Below, piece by piece: positions 9,481-20,012 of a stretch of DNA of 64,000 nucleotides (positions within the stretch are counted from its first letter, which is position 1; every line of letters starts with the position of its first letter). Location: the NCBI GenBank assembly GCA_024278985.1, contig JAJRSC010000015.1, positions 1 through 64,000 of the forward strand, read 5' to 3'. This DNA is from an archaeon. GTDB lineage: Archaea > AGJL01 > Methanococci > Methanococcales > Methanocaldococcaceae. The notes under the pieces were generated by a model. It worked only from the letters and a program-made list of their open reading frames with translations. It ran no database searches and was not told where the DNA came from. Position numbers and translations under genes: made by a program.

Positions 9481-9705
9481 CTAAAAACTAAGTATTAAGT
9501 CCTAAATTCGTCAAGAATTTTAAATTCTAAAAATTAAAATAATTAGCTCTTTTTATTATAAAAGCTTTATATAGTCATATTTCCTAAAAAAGCACCTTAT
9601 TTTTATATCTTTTACTAAAAAACAGATAGAATAATTTATATTAGATGAGATAATAATTAATAATGACCAATAATTTTCGAAAAATTTGAATATTTGGTGA
9701 ATTAA
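9481..9705 (+). promoter_or_regulatory. Upstream region of nrdD with TATA-like box and two inverted repeats
   Basis: The stretch between the two divergent genes holds a TATA-like element (CTTTATATAGTCA around 9566-9578). It also holds two short palindromes: AAATTC-GTCAA-GAATTT at about 9512-9528 and AATTTTCGAAAAATT at about 9672-9686, close before the nrdD ribosome binding site. Such sites could be operators for deoxynucleotide or oxygen control, but AT-rich sequence makes short palindromes common. No ORF here looks real. Confidence 0.35.
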
Positions 9706-12000
9706 ATGATTAGTGTTAAAAAGTTAGAAGAAAAAGTAAATATATTTATAATAAAAAAGAATGGAAAAAAAGAAAAATTTAATATAAATAAATTGGTAAA
9801 ATCACTAATTAATTCTGGTTTAGATTATAAAGATTTAGATTTAGTTATAGGAGAAGTTTTATCTAAAATACATGATGGAATTACATCAGAAAAAATAAAA
9901 GAAATTGTATATAAAACACTTCTTAAAATCAATAAAGAAGTAGCTGAAAACTACAACAGAGGAATTATTTTAAAAGTAAGGACTTCTGATAAAGAATTTG
10001 AACCATTTGATAAATATAAGATTGTTAAATCTCTAATAATAGAAACAGGGATTAATAAAGAGATTGCTGAAAAAATAGCTGATGATATTGAAAGAGAGCT
10101 CAAAAAAATGAAAGTAAAATATATTACAGCTCCATTAATTAGAGAGTTAGTTAATTATAAGCTTATAGAGTATGGTTTAGAGGAATATAGGCATAAATAT
10201 ACAAGAGTAGGATTACCAATTTATGATATAACTAAACTAATAAAACAGGGAATTAGAGAAAATGCCAACTTAATGTATAATCCTGAGAGTATTCATAAGT
10301 GGGTTGCTGATGAAGCAATGAAACAATATTCATTATTAACTATTTTTCCAAAACATATTGCTGATGCTCATCTAAGAGGAGATATTCATTTACATGATCT
10401 AGAATATGCTCCAATAAGACCTGTATGTTTGCAACATGATTTAAGACCATTTTTTAAGAATGGCTTAAAAGTAGATGGTTATGGAATACACACATCAGTA
10501 AGTAAGCCTGCAAAACATCCTGAGGTAGCTATTCAACATGCTGCCAAGGTTATGATGGCTGCCCAAACAAATATGAGTGGAGGGCAAAGTATAGACGAAT
10601 TTAATGTTTGGCTTGCTCCTTATGTTAAAGGTCTTAGCTATGAAAAAATAAAACAATTAATGCAAATGTTTATTTATGAATTAAATCAGATGTATGTAGC
10701 AAGAGGAGGACAAACTATTTTTAGCTCTATAAATTGTGAATTGGAGATTCCTAATTATTTGAAAGATAAACCAGCAATAGTAGGAGGAAAAGAAAAAGGA
10801 ACTTATGAAGAATATGAAGAAGAAGCAAGATTAATTTTAGAGGCATTAGTTGATGTTATGATTGAAGGAGATGCTATAGGAAAACCTTTCTTATTCCCTA
10901 ACTTTATAATTAAACTTAGAGAAAATGCATTTAAATATGATGAATTAATGTTAAAGATTCATAAGTTGTCTGCCAAATTTGGAACTCCATACTTTATAAA
11001 TATGTTTCCAGACTGGCAAGGAGAAAATACTAATAGTATGGGATGTAGAACAAGATTATCAGACAATTGGACAGGAAATCCTGAGTTAGATACTTTAAGA
11101 ACTGGAAATATTCAGTGGTATTCTCTAAATTTACCAAGAATTGCCTATGAAGCTAATGGAGATGATGAAAAACTATTTGAAATCTTAGAGGAGAAACTTG
11201 AAATTTTAAAAGAGGCCTTATTAATTAAATATAGAATAACAAAAGAAAGACTATATACAGATAAATTAATGCCTTTCTTAACTCAGGAAATTGACGGAGA
11301 AGAATATTATAGATACAGTAATGCTACTTTATCCTTTGGATTTGTGGGTTTAAATGAGATGCTAAAATATCATTTAGGAAAAGAATTACATGAAGATAAG
11401 GAAAGTGTTAAATTTGGAGAAAAGGTTATTAGATTTATGAGAGACTATGCAGATAATTTAAGGGAAGAGACTGGACTAAGATGGAGTGTTAATCAAACTC
11501 CTGCAGAAAGTTTAGCTGGAAGAGTTGCAAGATTAGATTATAAATATTATAGAGATGAAACTCTTTCAGTTGTTAGAGGAGACATAAATGATATAAGAAC
11601 ATTGTACTATACAAACTCCTCCCATGTTAGAGTTGATGCTCCAGTAAGTTTAGGAGAAAAAATAAGAATAGAAGAGAAGTTCCATCCTATATGTAATGGA
11701 GGACATATTTTACATATTTGGAATATTGAGAAATCTTCAGATCCTGAAGTTTTAATGGACTTAACAAGAAAAATAACTAAAACAAATATTGGATATTGGA
11801 CATATACTAAAAATTTAAGTGTTTGTAATAAATGTTATTATAGTTCTGGTGGATTGTTAGATAGATGTCCAAATTGTCAATCAGATAACCTAGCCCATTA
11901 TAGTAGAATAACTGGATATTTACAAAATGTTTCTAACTGGAATATGGCAAAACAAAAAGAACTTAAAGATAGAAAATTCTTTACTCTAAAGAAACTTTAA
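9706..12000 (+). CDS. nrdD: Anaerobic (class III) ribonucleoside-triphosphate reductase
   Basis: 764 residues. It makes deoxynucleotides from NTPs using a glycyl radical. The N-terminal ATP-cone is at about residues 12-105 (FIIKKNGKKEKFNINKL); the catalytic barrel follows with PVCLQHDLRPF, NCELEIPNY and GENTNSMGCRTRLS carrying the active-site Cys residues. Near the end are a zinc ribbon CNKCYYSSGGLLDRCPNC and the glycyl-radical-loop region RITGYLQNVSNWN. Resembles MJ0832, but without the two inteins known in the M. jannaschii protein. GGTGA precedes the ATG. It overlaps the convergent pilin gene by 20 bases, as MJ0832 neighbours pilin genes in M. jannaschii. Confidence 0.96.
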   Translation: MISVKKLEEKVNIFIIKKNGKKEKFNINKLVKSLINSGLDYKDLDLVIGEVLSKIHDGITSEKIKEIVYKTLLKINKEVAENYNRGIILKVRTSDKEFEPFDKYKIVKSLIIETGINKEIAEKIADDIERELKKMKVKYITAPLIRELVNYKLIEYGLEEYRHKYTRVGLPIYDITKLIKQGIRENANLMYNPESIHKWVADEAMKQYSLLTIFPKHIADAHLRGDIHLHDLEYAPIRPVCLQHDLRPFFKNGLKVDGYGIHTSVSKPAKHPEVAIQHAAKVMMAAQTNMSGGQSIDEFNVWLAPYVKGLSYEKIKQLMQMFIYELNQMYVARGGQTIFSSINCELEIPNYLKDKPAIVGGKEKGTYEEYEEEARLILEALVDVMIEGDAIGKPFLFPNFIIKLRENAFKYDELMLKIHKLSAKFGTPYFINMFPDWQGENTNSMGCRTRLSDNWTGNPELDTLRTGNIQWYSLNLPRIAYEANGDDEKLFEILEEKLEILKEALLIKYRITKERLYTDKLMPFLTQEIDGEEYYRYSNATLSFGFVGLNEMLKYHLGKELHEDKESVKFGEKVIRFMRDYADNLREETGLRWSVNQTPAESLAGRVARLDYKYYRDETLSVVRGDINDIRTLYYTNSSHVRVDAPVSLGEKIRIEEKFHPICNGGHILHIWNIEKSSDPEVLMDLTRKITKTNIGYWTYTKNLSVCNKCYYSSGGLLDRCPNCQSDNLAHYSRITGYLQNVSNWNMAKQKELKDRKFFTLKKL

Positions 12001-12385
12001 CAGTGTTATCATTTATTTTTTCTATTTTAAAATAAACTACTGAAGATGTTGAAATATTTATAGGATTCTCAAAAAGTTCAACATTAACAGAGCAATTGGT
12101 TGAAATGTTCCAACTACTTTTATAATATCTTAAAGTATTACCATTTGCAGCTATATATCCTGCGGGACATTTTATTGGAACTACTCTACAACTACCAACA
12201 TCTCCAACTCCAATTAACTCAATATTCTGTTTTAGTTTAGATAAAGCTGCATATGCCATTGCCTGAGAAGAAATTTCTGCTCCTTTATTTAGTCCATATA
12301 TACCAATATAACCAGATGTTATTAATGCAACTATTAAAAAACCTAACAACAATATAGAAAATTCTAAAGATATCTGTCCTCTCAT
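11981..12385 (-). CDS. Type IV pilin-like protein with class III signal
   Basis: 134 residues. MRGQISLEFSILLLGFLIV is a textbook class III signal with cleavage expected before QISLEF. The hydrophobic helix is followed by a Cys-containing globular part (SCRVVPIKCPAGY). Corresponds in position to the pilin MJ0832.1 and to Epd pilins of M. maripaludis. Last gene of the minus-strand pilus module, two bases after the preceding gene. It would be processed by the EppA-like peptidase encoded at 15040-16041. Confidence 0.85.
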   Translation of the reverse strand: MRGQISLEFSILLLGFLIVALITSGYIGIYGLNKGAEISSQAMAYAALSKLKQNIELIGVGDVGSCRVVPIKCPAGYIAANGNTLRYYKSSWNISTNCSVNVELFENPINISTSSVVYFKIEKINDNTVKVSLE

Positions 12386-12387
12386 AT

Positions 12388-13506
12388 TTAATCACTTTTC
12401 CAATACATCAAATAAGAAAATTTTATTCCTGGAGTTGAGACTGTGGATTCATATGATGATGTGGTAAAAGCTATAGCATATATTTCATTATATGAGAAAA
12501 TATTCCCTTTTATTTCATAATCTACTTTTGGTATAAGAGGGTCATCATCAGTTAATAAATCATCGGCATAATCAGTATCTGCCATTTCATTATAAACTTT
12601 TCCTGCAGAAGATTTAACAGCTTTATTAACATTGTTTAGCCAATCATTATAATCTATCCATAAATCAGGATAATCTACTCCTGTAATTTTATCAAATCTA
12701 TAATAATTATCTAAAATTAATGGAGTAGGTAAGATTATAGAGTATTGACTTCCTACTGTTGGTTTAAATTCTCCATCTACATATAACTTAAATTTAGTAG
12801 GATAAATATTTTGTTCTATCAGATTTTTAAATAATAAATTAATGTCTATTGCTCTTACATCACTAAATACTAAAGGATAGACAACATTAAAATATTCTGA
12901 ATTTTTATTTATCTTATAATATCCAGTAAATGCTCCACTTATTTTTATTTTAATTTTAGTATATGGAGGAATCCAAAAACCTTTAATATTGTTAAAGGTT
13001 GTTAAGTTAGGTTGAGATAATTCCCAGTAACTATTTTCAAAAGAGTATGTTTTATTCGTATTATTTAATACTAATGTTACTTCTGGATTATTTGAAGAAA
13101 AATCATATGAGTAAATTGGTCTTGGAATTGGATATGTGTATGTTATGTCTTTTAATGTCTTAGATTTTTTTATGATAGATAAGACATCATTATTAATAGT
13201 AATATACTCCTTATAAATTGCAGGAGCATTATTATACTTTGTTAAAATATAATCATAATTAGTTCTATTTATTAAATAATAGTCAATTTAATCATTTACT
13301 TCAGGAAAACTAACAAATACACTGTAAGGATTGTTATTAACAAGATATCCAGTAAGTTCAAATTTATATGATAACAAACTTGCATTTTCTACAGGTGTAA
13401 ATATTATATCATTTACATATTCATTATAATACTCTGCAAAGGAAATATTTAATAAAAACAAGAATAATATAAAAAAGAATGTTACTTTTCTCATATTACA
13501 TCCCAA
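12388..13506 (-). CDS. Secreted pilus-module protein (MJ0833-like), interrupted by an in-frame TAA
   Basis: A signal peptide is present (KVTFFFILFLFLLNISFAEYY), and the frame stops at TAA 13288-13290 after FPEVND. Reading straight on, the same frame stays open for about 300 more codons (IDYYLINRTNYDYILT... to LMYWKSD), ending two bases before the next pilin gene. The composition (Tyr, Asn, Thr rich, beta-like) is that of an exported archaeal protein throughout. So this is one gene of 372 sense codons plus one nonsense codon. First-base changes (GAA or AAA to TAA) would explain it. Function: probably an envelope or minor pilus component. Confidence 0.75.
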
Positions 13507-13513
13507 GGGGTTT

Positions 13514-14695
13514 TTATTGTTCAGAATCTATTGAAATAATAATATTACCTACATTGGTACTTGTTATATTAGCAAGTTTAGCTTGAGGAACTCTTAATAT
13601 TATATAATATTTTATATTTTCATCATCTAAAATTTGAGTATTTTCAGAAAGTTTTTCTAATCTATATCCATAATCTTTAAACATTTGACTAATCTTATTA
13701 TAATCAACTCTGCCAATAACTGCTGCATGTAAAATTCCAGGTATATTGTCAAGATTATATTTAATATTTGATTCACTTGACTTAGAAATAGCATTATCTC
13801 CTATACTTATAGAGCTTGAAACACTTTTACTCTCTGAATAGGTGATATCTTTAACAATAACATAACCATTAACTACAATAGCAGGAGAAATTAATTTTCC
13901 ATTTTTATTATATATAGATACAATATCCCCATTTTTTGGAAATTTAGGAATTTGTGTAGGACTTATAACTAATCCAATCATACTTAAATCTTCAGCAGGA
14001 TAAACTTTTAGATTTTTTAAATAATTTATATCATTACTTAAACTAACTTTTTTAATTATTATATCCTTATAGTAGAATTTATTATCAGGTTCAACATATA
14101 TTAAGTTTGATGGTGATGATTGAATTTCACTTATAATAATATTCTTTATATCATCTAAAACTTTTGAGGCATATTCAGAATATATTTTTTGAGCTTCTTC
14201 TATACTATTTGCCATGGATATTTTTGTTACAGCTTCTTGATACAATGTACTTTTTAAATAATAATCTCCATAAAGATTTTTTAGTTGATTTATTAAACTA
14301 TTTTTTACCTGTTCTAATAATAATTTATTCTTTCTTTCTTCTACTTTCATATTAACATAGTTTTTAGCTTCATTAATAATCTTATTTATCTCATCCAAAC
14401 TTTTAGCAGAGTCAATTTTAGCCAAAAATACATTTAACTCTGGATCATCAGTTAAATTATATTGCTTAAACAAATTAAAAACTGTCTTTTTTGCAGATTC
14501 CTTTGCTTTATTTAACTCTTGAAATTCTAAGATTTCTTTCTGTTGTAGAGTTTTTACAATATCTGGAACAGTCATTGCCAAAATTCCAACAATACCAATT
14601 ACAATTATTGCCAACAATATAATGGTTATGTTGGACCTTGGTTTTTTCTTTTTACTTTTCTCTTTAATCCTCTTAATTTTATCAATATCAACCAT
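13514..14695 (-). CDS. DUF515-type membrane-anchored pilus-module protein (MJ0834-like)
   Basis: 393 residues. A basic cytoplasmic start (KIKRIKEKSKKKKPRSN) is followed by one transmembrane helix (ITIILLAIIVIGIVGILAM). A coiled-coil-rich domain comes next (about residues 60-200), then a beta-rich C-terminal domain (IPKFPKNGDIVSIYNKNGKL, HAAVIGRV). It would face outside the membrane. The family is conserved beside epd-like pilin genes in Methanococcales and is probably part of the assembly platform, though its exact role is not established here. Its stop and the next pilin stop/start are adjacent, indicating one operon. Confidence 0.78.
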   Translation of the reverse strand: MVDIDKIKRIKEKSKKKKPRSNITIILLAIIVIGIVGILAMTVPDIVKTLQQKEILEFQELNKAKESAKKTVFNLFKQYNLTDDPELNVFLAKIDSAKSLDEINKIINEAKNYVNMKVEERKNKLLLEQVKNSLINQLKNLYGDYYLKSTLYQEAVTKISMANSIEEAQKIYSEYASKVLDDIKNIIISEIQSSPSNLIYVEPDNKFYYKDIIIKKVSLSNDINYLKNLKVYPAEDLSMIGLVISPTQIPKFPKNGDIVSIYNKNGKLISPAIVVNGYVIVKDITYSESKSVSSSISIGDNAISKSSESNIKYNLDNIPGILHAAVIGRVDYNKISQMFKDYGYRLEKLSENTQILDDENIKYYIILRVPQAKLANITSTNVGNIIISIDSEQ

Positions 14696-15043
14696 TTAAA
14701 TCCCTTTAATAACAATGCTATAATTTTTACTTAGTTGTGTTGTATCTTTTATATAACTGACAATAAAATTTTTATAAACACTTGAAATATTTGGAGTTAT
14801 ATATACTTCAATTATTGAATCATTAATAACATAATATCCTAAATAATTAATAGTATCTCCAGAATAATTAAGATAACCAGAATTTAGTAATAAAATAGCT
14901 GCTCTTGCAGAAGAGGCAATCTTATCATAATCTAAGGATTCTTTAGTAAGATTATTATCTAAAAAATTAGTTATTGAAACTAAAGATATCAAAAGTATTC
15001 CAAAAAATACAATAGCAAATTCTAAAGAAAGCTGTCCTCTCAT
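14696..15043 (-). CDS. Type IV pilin-like protein with class III signal
   Basis: 115 residues starting MRGQLSLEFAIVFFGILLIS, a class III signal cut before QLSLEF, followed by a short globular domain with several N-glycosylation motifs. It overlaps the prepilin peptidase gene by 4 bases (ATGA) and abuts the DUF515 gene, so the three are coexpressed. Equivalent in position to MJ0835.2 or the Epd pilins; could be the major or a minor subunit. Confidence 0.85.
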   Translation of the reverse strand: MRGQLSLEFAIVFFGILLISLVSITNFLDNNLTKESLDYDKIASSARAAILLLNSGYLNYSGDTINYLGYYVINDSIIEVYITPNISSVYKNFIVSYIKDTTQLSKNYSIVIKGI

Positions 15044-16041
15044 ACTTTCACATACATAATAAACAAAGTTATAACATAACTAACAAGAACAAAAGGTAAA
15101 AATGGATATGTCTTTATAATATTTACTTCTTTTATTTTTCCTTCTTTATATAATTTTTTAAGCTTTTCTAAGTCTTCTTTTAGCAAACCTTCACCGTCAC
15201 AGATAATTATATTAACTTTATCATTTTTATTCTTAACTGATTGAATTTCATGGGATATTAAAAATTTTATTCTTTGAATAATATTAAGATTTTTAATAAT
15301 TACATTATTTTTGTCAATTATTATGACATCCCTTAAAATATCTCCTTCCTTCAACTCATCTATTTTTTTCTTTTCAGCAACAACTTCCCCAGTTAAGGCA
15401 TAAATAAGTATTGATATTAAACATATCTCTAAAAAATAAATTATAGAATTATATAAATAATAAGGTTTTATAAAAAAAACTAAAATTAAATAAACTGGAT
15501 ATAAATAGCCTAATTTTTTCATTATATTTTTATAATTTTTATATCTCTTTGAAAGTATAATTGATATTATAACATACACCCATATAATCAACTTTCCATA
15601 TGGTATATTATATAAAAAAATCAATAAATATAAAATTCCAATAACTGTGGCTAAATATCCAGATGTTAAAATAATATCTTTATAATACTTAACAAATATC
15701 TTATACATCGGAAAAATAGCAGATAATATCATACTTAAAACAATTATATATAAAATTCCCTTAGGTATATAAAAAATAAAATCATTTGAGAATATTGGAG
15801 CTAATGCTGTAAATATTTTTACATCTCCCCCTCCCATTCCTACACTTAGTATTAGGCATAGTATAAAGGTGGTTATTAAACCAACAATAGCATCAAAACC
15901 AAAATAATAGTATCCTATAGGTAGATTAATTAAAAACATTAAAATTACATATTTATGAGGGATTATTTTAGTTTTTATATCTTCTATAGATGCAAGTAAA
16001 AGTAAAAAAAAATTAATTATGTATGCTACCTCTAATAAAAT
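15040..16041 (-). CDS. eppA: Prepilin peptidase, EppA/A24-family aspartic protease
   Basis: About 333 residues with roughly eight membrane helices. A24 hallmarks are visible: the first catalytic Asp in LASIEDIKTKIIPHKY and the second in the GxGD motif GMGGGDVKIF. It cleaves class III signals of the pilins encoded just downstream (MJ0835-like). The first canonical ATG in frame (15939) would remove the first helix and the first catalytic Asp, so the true start must lie upstream. There the frame has only ATT (16039-16041, just after GGTGAG) or ATA (16018-16020). I choose ATT 16041; a changed ATG is likely. Overlaps the pilin gene by 4 bases. Confidence 0.82.
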   Translation of the reverse strand: MLLEVAYIINFFLLLLASIEDIKTKIIPHKYVILMFLINLPIGYYYFGFDAIVGLITTFILCLILSVGMGGGDVKIFTALAPIFSNDFIFYIPKGILYIIVLSMILSAIFPMYKIFVKYYKDIILTSGYLATVIGILYLLIFLYNIPYGKLIIWVYVIISIILSKRYKNYKNIMKKLGYLYPVYLILVFFIKPYYLYNSIIYFLEICLISILIYALTGEVVAEKKKIDELKEGDILRDVIIIDKNNVIIKNLNIIQRIKFLISHEIQSVKNKNDKVNIIICDGEGLLKEDLEKLKKLYKEGKIKEVNIIKTYPFLPFVLVSYVITLFIMYVKV

Positions 16042-16052
16042 AATCTCACCAA

Positions 16053-16403
16053 TTATTTTTTCTCCTCTTTAACCTTATTTTTTATTTTTAAAAGTAGTTC
16101 CCTATTTTCAAATAATTTTAGAGCTTCTTCAGAATTTTTATCCTTAACTAATTTTATAATCTCTCTTAAAATCTCAATGGCTACATCTTCATTATGTATC
16201 CAAAAACATTTTTCACAACTCCAAACTTTGGACCCATCTTTTTTTGTAATATATTCTCCTAAACTATTATCTTCACATGGATAAAATGGACAAAAACACC
16301 AAATACAGGTTTGTCCTTCATAATGACATGGATAATATTTACAATCCTTATTAACTACCATATTTAAAACTTTTTTAAAATGGTTCTTAGCAAGTTCTAT
16401 CAT
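16053..16403 (-). CDS. Cysteine-rich small-domain protein
   Basis: 116 residues. The Cys-rich core reads CKYYPCHYEGQTCIWCFCPFYPCED then WSCEKCFWIH, the pattern of the 'cysteine-rich small domain' found in archaea, often beside corrinoid genes and likely to bind zinc or an Fe-S cluster. The rest is helical and charged. It shares one base with the phosphoesterase gene upstream and precedes eppA by 11 bases, so it lies within the asnB-to-pilus operon. Role unknown. Confidence 0.75.
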   Translation of the reverse strand: MIELAKNHFKKVLNMVVNKDCKYYPCHYEGQTCIWCFCPFYPCEDNSLGEYITKKDGSKVWSCEKCFWIHNEDVAIEILREIIKLVKDKNSEEALKLFENRELLLKIKNKVKEEKK

Positions 16404-17029
16404 TATATCCCCTTAAAATCTTCTAAAACAACAATCCCTTTTTTTGTGTCATATATATAATATGAATATGGAGAAGGATTTACTATAATGGTGTCATTAA
16501 TTTTATCTATACACCTACTTTCATGAATATGCCCACAGGCACAGAATATAACATTTTCAGATTCTATAAACTCCCTAATTGCTTTACTACCAACATGTTC
16601 ATATCCAACTCTATCGGCCATAGTGTTGTAAGGTGGAGCATGGCTTATTAAAATAATATTTTTTAATCCTCTAAATTTCTCAAGCTCTAATCTTAAATCC
16701 TCATCTTTGTACTCATAACATGTATTAAATGGTGTTGTATTACTCCCACCTATTCCCAAAAAATTAAAATTATCTATCTTTTTTATTTTTCTATCAATAT
16801 TTAGATTAAAACTATTTAGTTCATCTATAACTTCCTTAGTATCACAATTTCCAGGAACACAAAGAACTTCAACATAATCAGATAATTCAGCCAAATCCTC
16901 AATAATTTCAATACCCTTTCCAAAATGAGTAATATCTCCTGAAACAGTTAATACATCTATTTTATCCTTAATATCATATAATACTTTTGGAAATTTTCCA
17001 TGTAAGTCAGTTATTCCAGCAATTATCAT
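16403..17029 (-). CDS. Calcineurin-like metallophosphoesterase
   Basis: 208 residues. The metallophosphoesterase signature runs in order: ITDLHGKF (D-x-H), VSGDITHFG (GD), VPGNCDTKE (GNCD), LISHAPPYNT (H) and CGHIHESR (GHxH). It hydrolyses phosphomono- or diesters with two metal ions in the cytoplasm; substrate unknown. Overlaps both neighbours by a few bases, so it is translated as part of the operon. Confidence 0.85.
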   Translation of the reverse strand: MIIAGITDLHGKFPKVLYDIKDKIDVLTVSGDITHFGKGIEIIEDLAELSDYVEVLCVPGNCDTKEVIDELNSFNLNIDRKIKKIDNFNFLGIGGSNTTPFNTCYEYKDEDLRLELEKFRGLKNIILISHAPPYNTMADRVGYEHVGSKAIREFIESENVIFCACGHIHESRCIDKINDTIIVNPSPYSYYIYDTKKGIVVLEDFKGI

Positions 17030-17694
17030 TTTTCCACCACAAAACCAATATATGTGGAAATATATTTAAAAGGACTTTTATAGAGAAATTTATCAGTTGG
17101 AAGATTTGAAAGACCAAAAGTATATTTTATTTTAAAATTTTCTTCATTTAGTAATCTTTTTATTTCCTCAAGGGAATAGAATTTTGTTTTAACCTTATAT
17201 TTTTTATTATCAATATATTTAACAATTTCTCCCTTTCTTTTTATTATTGATTTTTTAATTTTCTTTGGATTTTTAAGATTTTTTAATATCCATTTTATAT
17301 CATAAACATTGGCAACTGTGAATATAAAAATACCATCATCTTTTAACACTCTTCTAATTTCTCTAAATGCCCTCCTAATATTACAATGATTTAAGGCTCC
17401 AAAAAAAGATATAACCGCATCAAAACTTTTATTTTTAAATGGTAGATGTTCAACATTTCCAACAACAACAGGTTTATTTGTTTTTTTATATGCAATTTTT
17501 GCCATCTCTATAGATATATCTAAACCTATTCCATTTTTTATATATTTTAACTGTTCTCCTGTACCACAACCAATATCTAAAACTAAATAGTTCTCTTTAA
17601 TTTCTTTAAAGATTATCTTTTTCTCAACTTCCCTCATATATTTTAATTTATATAAAGAGTCATAATATTTAGCTAAGGCATTATAATATTTCAT
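17026..17694 (-). CDS. Class I SAM-dependent methyltransferase
   Basis: 222 residues. Motif I is VLDIGCGTGEQLKYI, motif II IGLDISIEMAKIAY and motif IV FDAVISFFGALNHCNI, the layout of the Methyltransf_11/25 group acting on small molecules. Substrate unknown. The start overlaps the end of asnB by 14 bases, and the end overlaps the phosphoesterase gene by 4. Confidence 0.83.
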   Translation of the reverse strand: MKYYNALAKYYDSLYKLKYMREVEKKIIFKEIKENYLVLDIGCGTGEQLKYIKNGIGLDISIEMAKIAYKKTNKPVVVGNVEHLPFKNKSFDAVISFFGALNHCNIRRAFREIRRVLKDDGIFIFTVANVYDIKWILKNLKNPKKIKKSIIKRKGEIVKYIDNKKYKVKTKFYSLEEIKRLLNEENFKIKYTFGLSNLPTDKFLYKSPFKYISTYIGFVVEK

Positions 17695-19174
17695 TCTCTA
17701 TCTTCCTCTTAATAACATCTAAAAACTCATTAATTCTTTTTTTTGAGTAACCATATTTTTTGGCAACTTTATAAATTAATTTTTCTGAACCACTACCATA
17801 CTGAGCAGCTTTTTTAGGTCTAAAAGCAATTTCTTCAGGAAGATATTTTTTAGCAACATCCCTTAAAATTCTTTTTCTTAAATCTGATTTTAAATACTCT
17901 TCTGGAAGTGAAAGAGAAAAATCAACAACATTTTCATCTAAAAATGGAACTCTTAACTCAATAGTATTAGCCATAGAACAATGGTCATCTCTCTCTAAAT
18001 TAACCTTATATAAATTTGAAATATCTTTTATAAGCTCATCTTTTAGATTTTTAGCCCTTTCATATCTCTTATAACCACCAAAAATCTCATCAGCTCCCTG
18101 TCCAGAAAGAACAACTTTTAAATTATCTTTTTTAGCTAATTCAGAGCTTACCAATATTGGAATTCCAACAGATAGATTTAAAAGTGTTATCTCATCAACT
18201 GCTTTAGCAGTCCTAAATAGATAATGTTCATATTCATCTTCATCAATTATTTTAATTTTGTAATCTACATTTAAATAATCAGCAAGTTTTTCAGTATATA
18301 TTATATCTTCACTTTCCTCTAAACCAACAGAGTATAATGTTATGTTAGTGTATAATGAAGAATAATATGCAATTAATGAACTATCCACACCTCCAGAGCA
18401 TATAATTCCTACCCTATCCAAACCTCTAACTCTCTTATATACTGATTTTTTTATTAATGAGTCAAGAATTTCAACTGCTTTTTTATAATCTATCTTAATA
18501 TCTTTTTGATATTTTACAACAGGTTTTTCTACAATTTCAAACCTATTATTATCTAAATAATAAATTAAGTAACTATTTGGTTTTAATCTTTTAATCTTTG
18601 AGTTTAATTTATCAATATTTTTATCTTCATTGTTTATATTTACCAAAAGATGCCATAAAGCTTTTCTTTCTGATGCAAAGGCAAAGTATTCATCAGTTTC
18701 AACATAATAGAGTGGTTTTACTCCAAACCTATCCCTTCCTAAAACAAGAATATTTTTTCTTTTGTCATAAATTGCAAAGGCATAATCACCATATAATTTA
18801 TTTAATGCTTTTTCTTCATAAAGATGTAAAATAACTTCACTATCTGAATCTGTTTTATAGTTATGATTTCTTAACTCTGTCATTAATTCAATATAGTTAT
18901 AAATTTCTCCATTACATATTACCCAAAGGGTCTCGTTTTCATTAGGTATTGGTTGGAGATAGTTTCCAACAATAGCCAATCTATTATGTCCAAAAGAAAT
19001 ATAAAAATGATAATCTTTTAAATCTAAATCATCAAAATTTTTAAGATATATTACTTCATCATCAATATAAATTCCTGAACCATCCTTTCCTCTATGATTA
19101 AGAATTTTCATCATATTTATGGAATATTTTATATCTATCTCCTTTTTAGCTATTATTCCTGAAATTGAACACAT
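17681..19174 (-). CDS. asnB: Glutamine-hydrolysing asparagine synthetase
   Basis: 497 residues. The N-terminal glutaminase domain starts with the nucleophile Cys2 (MCSISGIIAK) and carries NHRGKDGSG and NGEIYNY. The synthetase domain has the ATP pyrophosphatase loop SGGVDSSLIAYYS (about residue 260) and GQGADEIFGGYKRY. It makes asparagine from aspartate, glutamine and ATP. First gene of the operon that continues to the pilus genes. The downstream methyltransferase may indicate use on a cell-surface or glycan substrate, since archaeal N-glycans contain amidated sugars, but ordinary Asn synthesis is the default. Confidence 0.92.
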   Translation of the reverse strand: MCSISGIIAKKEIDIKYSINMMKILNHRGKDGSGIYIDDEVIYLKNFDDLDLKDYHFYISFGHNRLAIVGNYLQPIPNENETLWVICNGEIYNYIELMTELRNHNYKTDSDSEVILHLYEEKALNKLYGDYAFAIYDKRKNILVLGRDRFGVKPLYYVETDEYFAFASERKALWHLLVNINNEDKNIDKLNSKIKRLKPNSYLIYYLDNNRFEIVEKPVVKYQKDIKIDYKKAVEILDSLIKKSVYKRVRGLDRVGIICSGGVDSSLIAYYSSLYTNITLYSVGLEESEDIIYTEKLADYLNVDYKIKIIDEDEYEHYLFRTAKAVDEITLLNLSVGIPILVSSELAKKDNLKVVLSGQGADEIFGGYKRYERAKNLKDELIKDISNLYKVNLERDDHCSMANTIELRVPFLDENVVDFSLSLPEEYLKSDLRKRILRDVAKKYLPEEIAFRPKKAAQYGSGSEKLIYKVAKKYGYSKKRINEFLDVIKRKIENEIL

Positions 19175-19181
19175 ATTTTTT

Positions 19182-19997
<816 letters not shown>

Positions 19998-20012
19998 TTA
20001 AAGGTTGAAATA

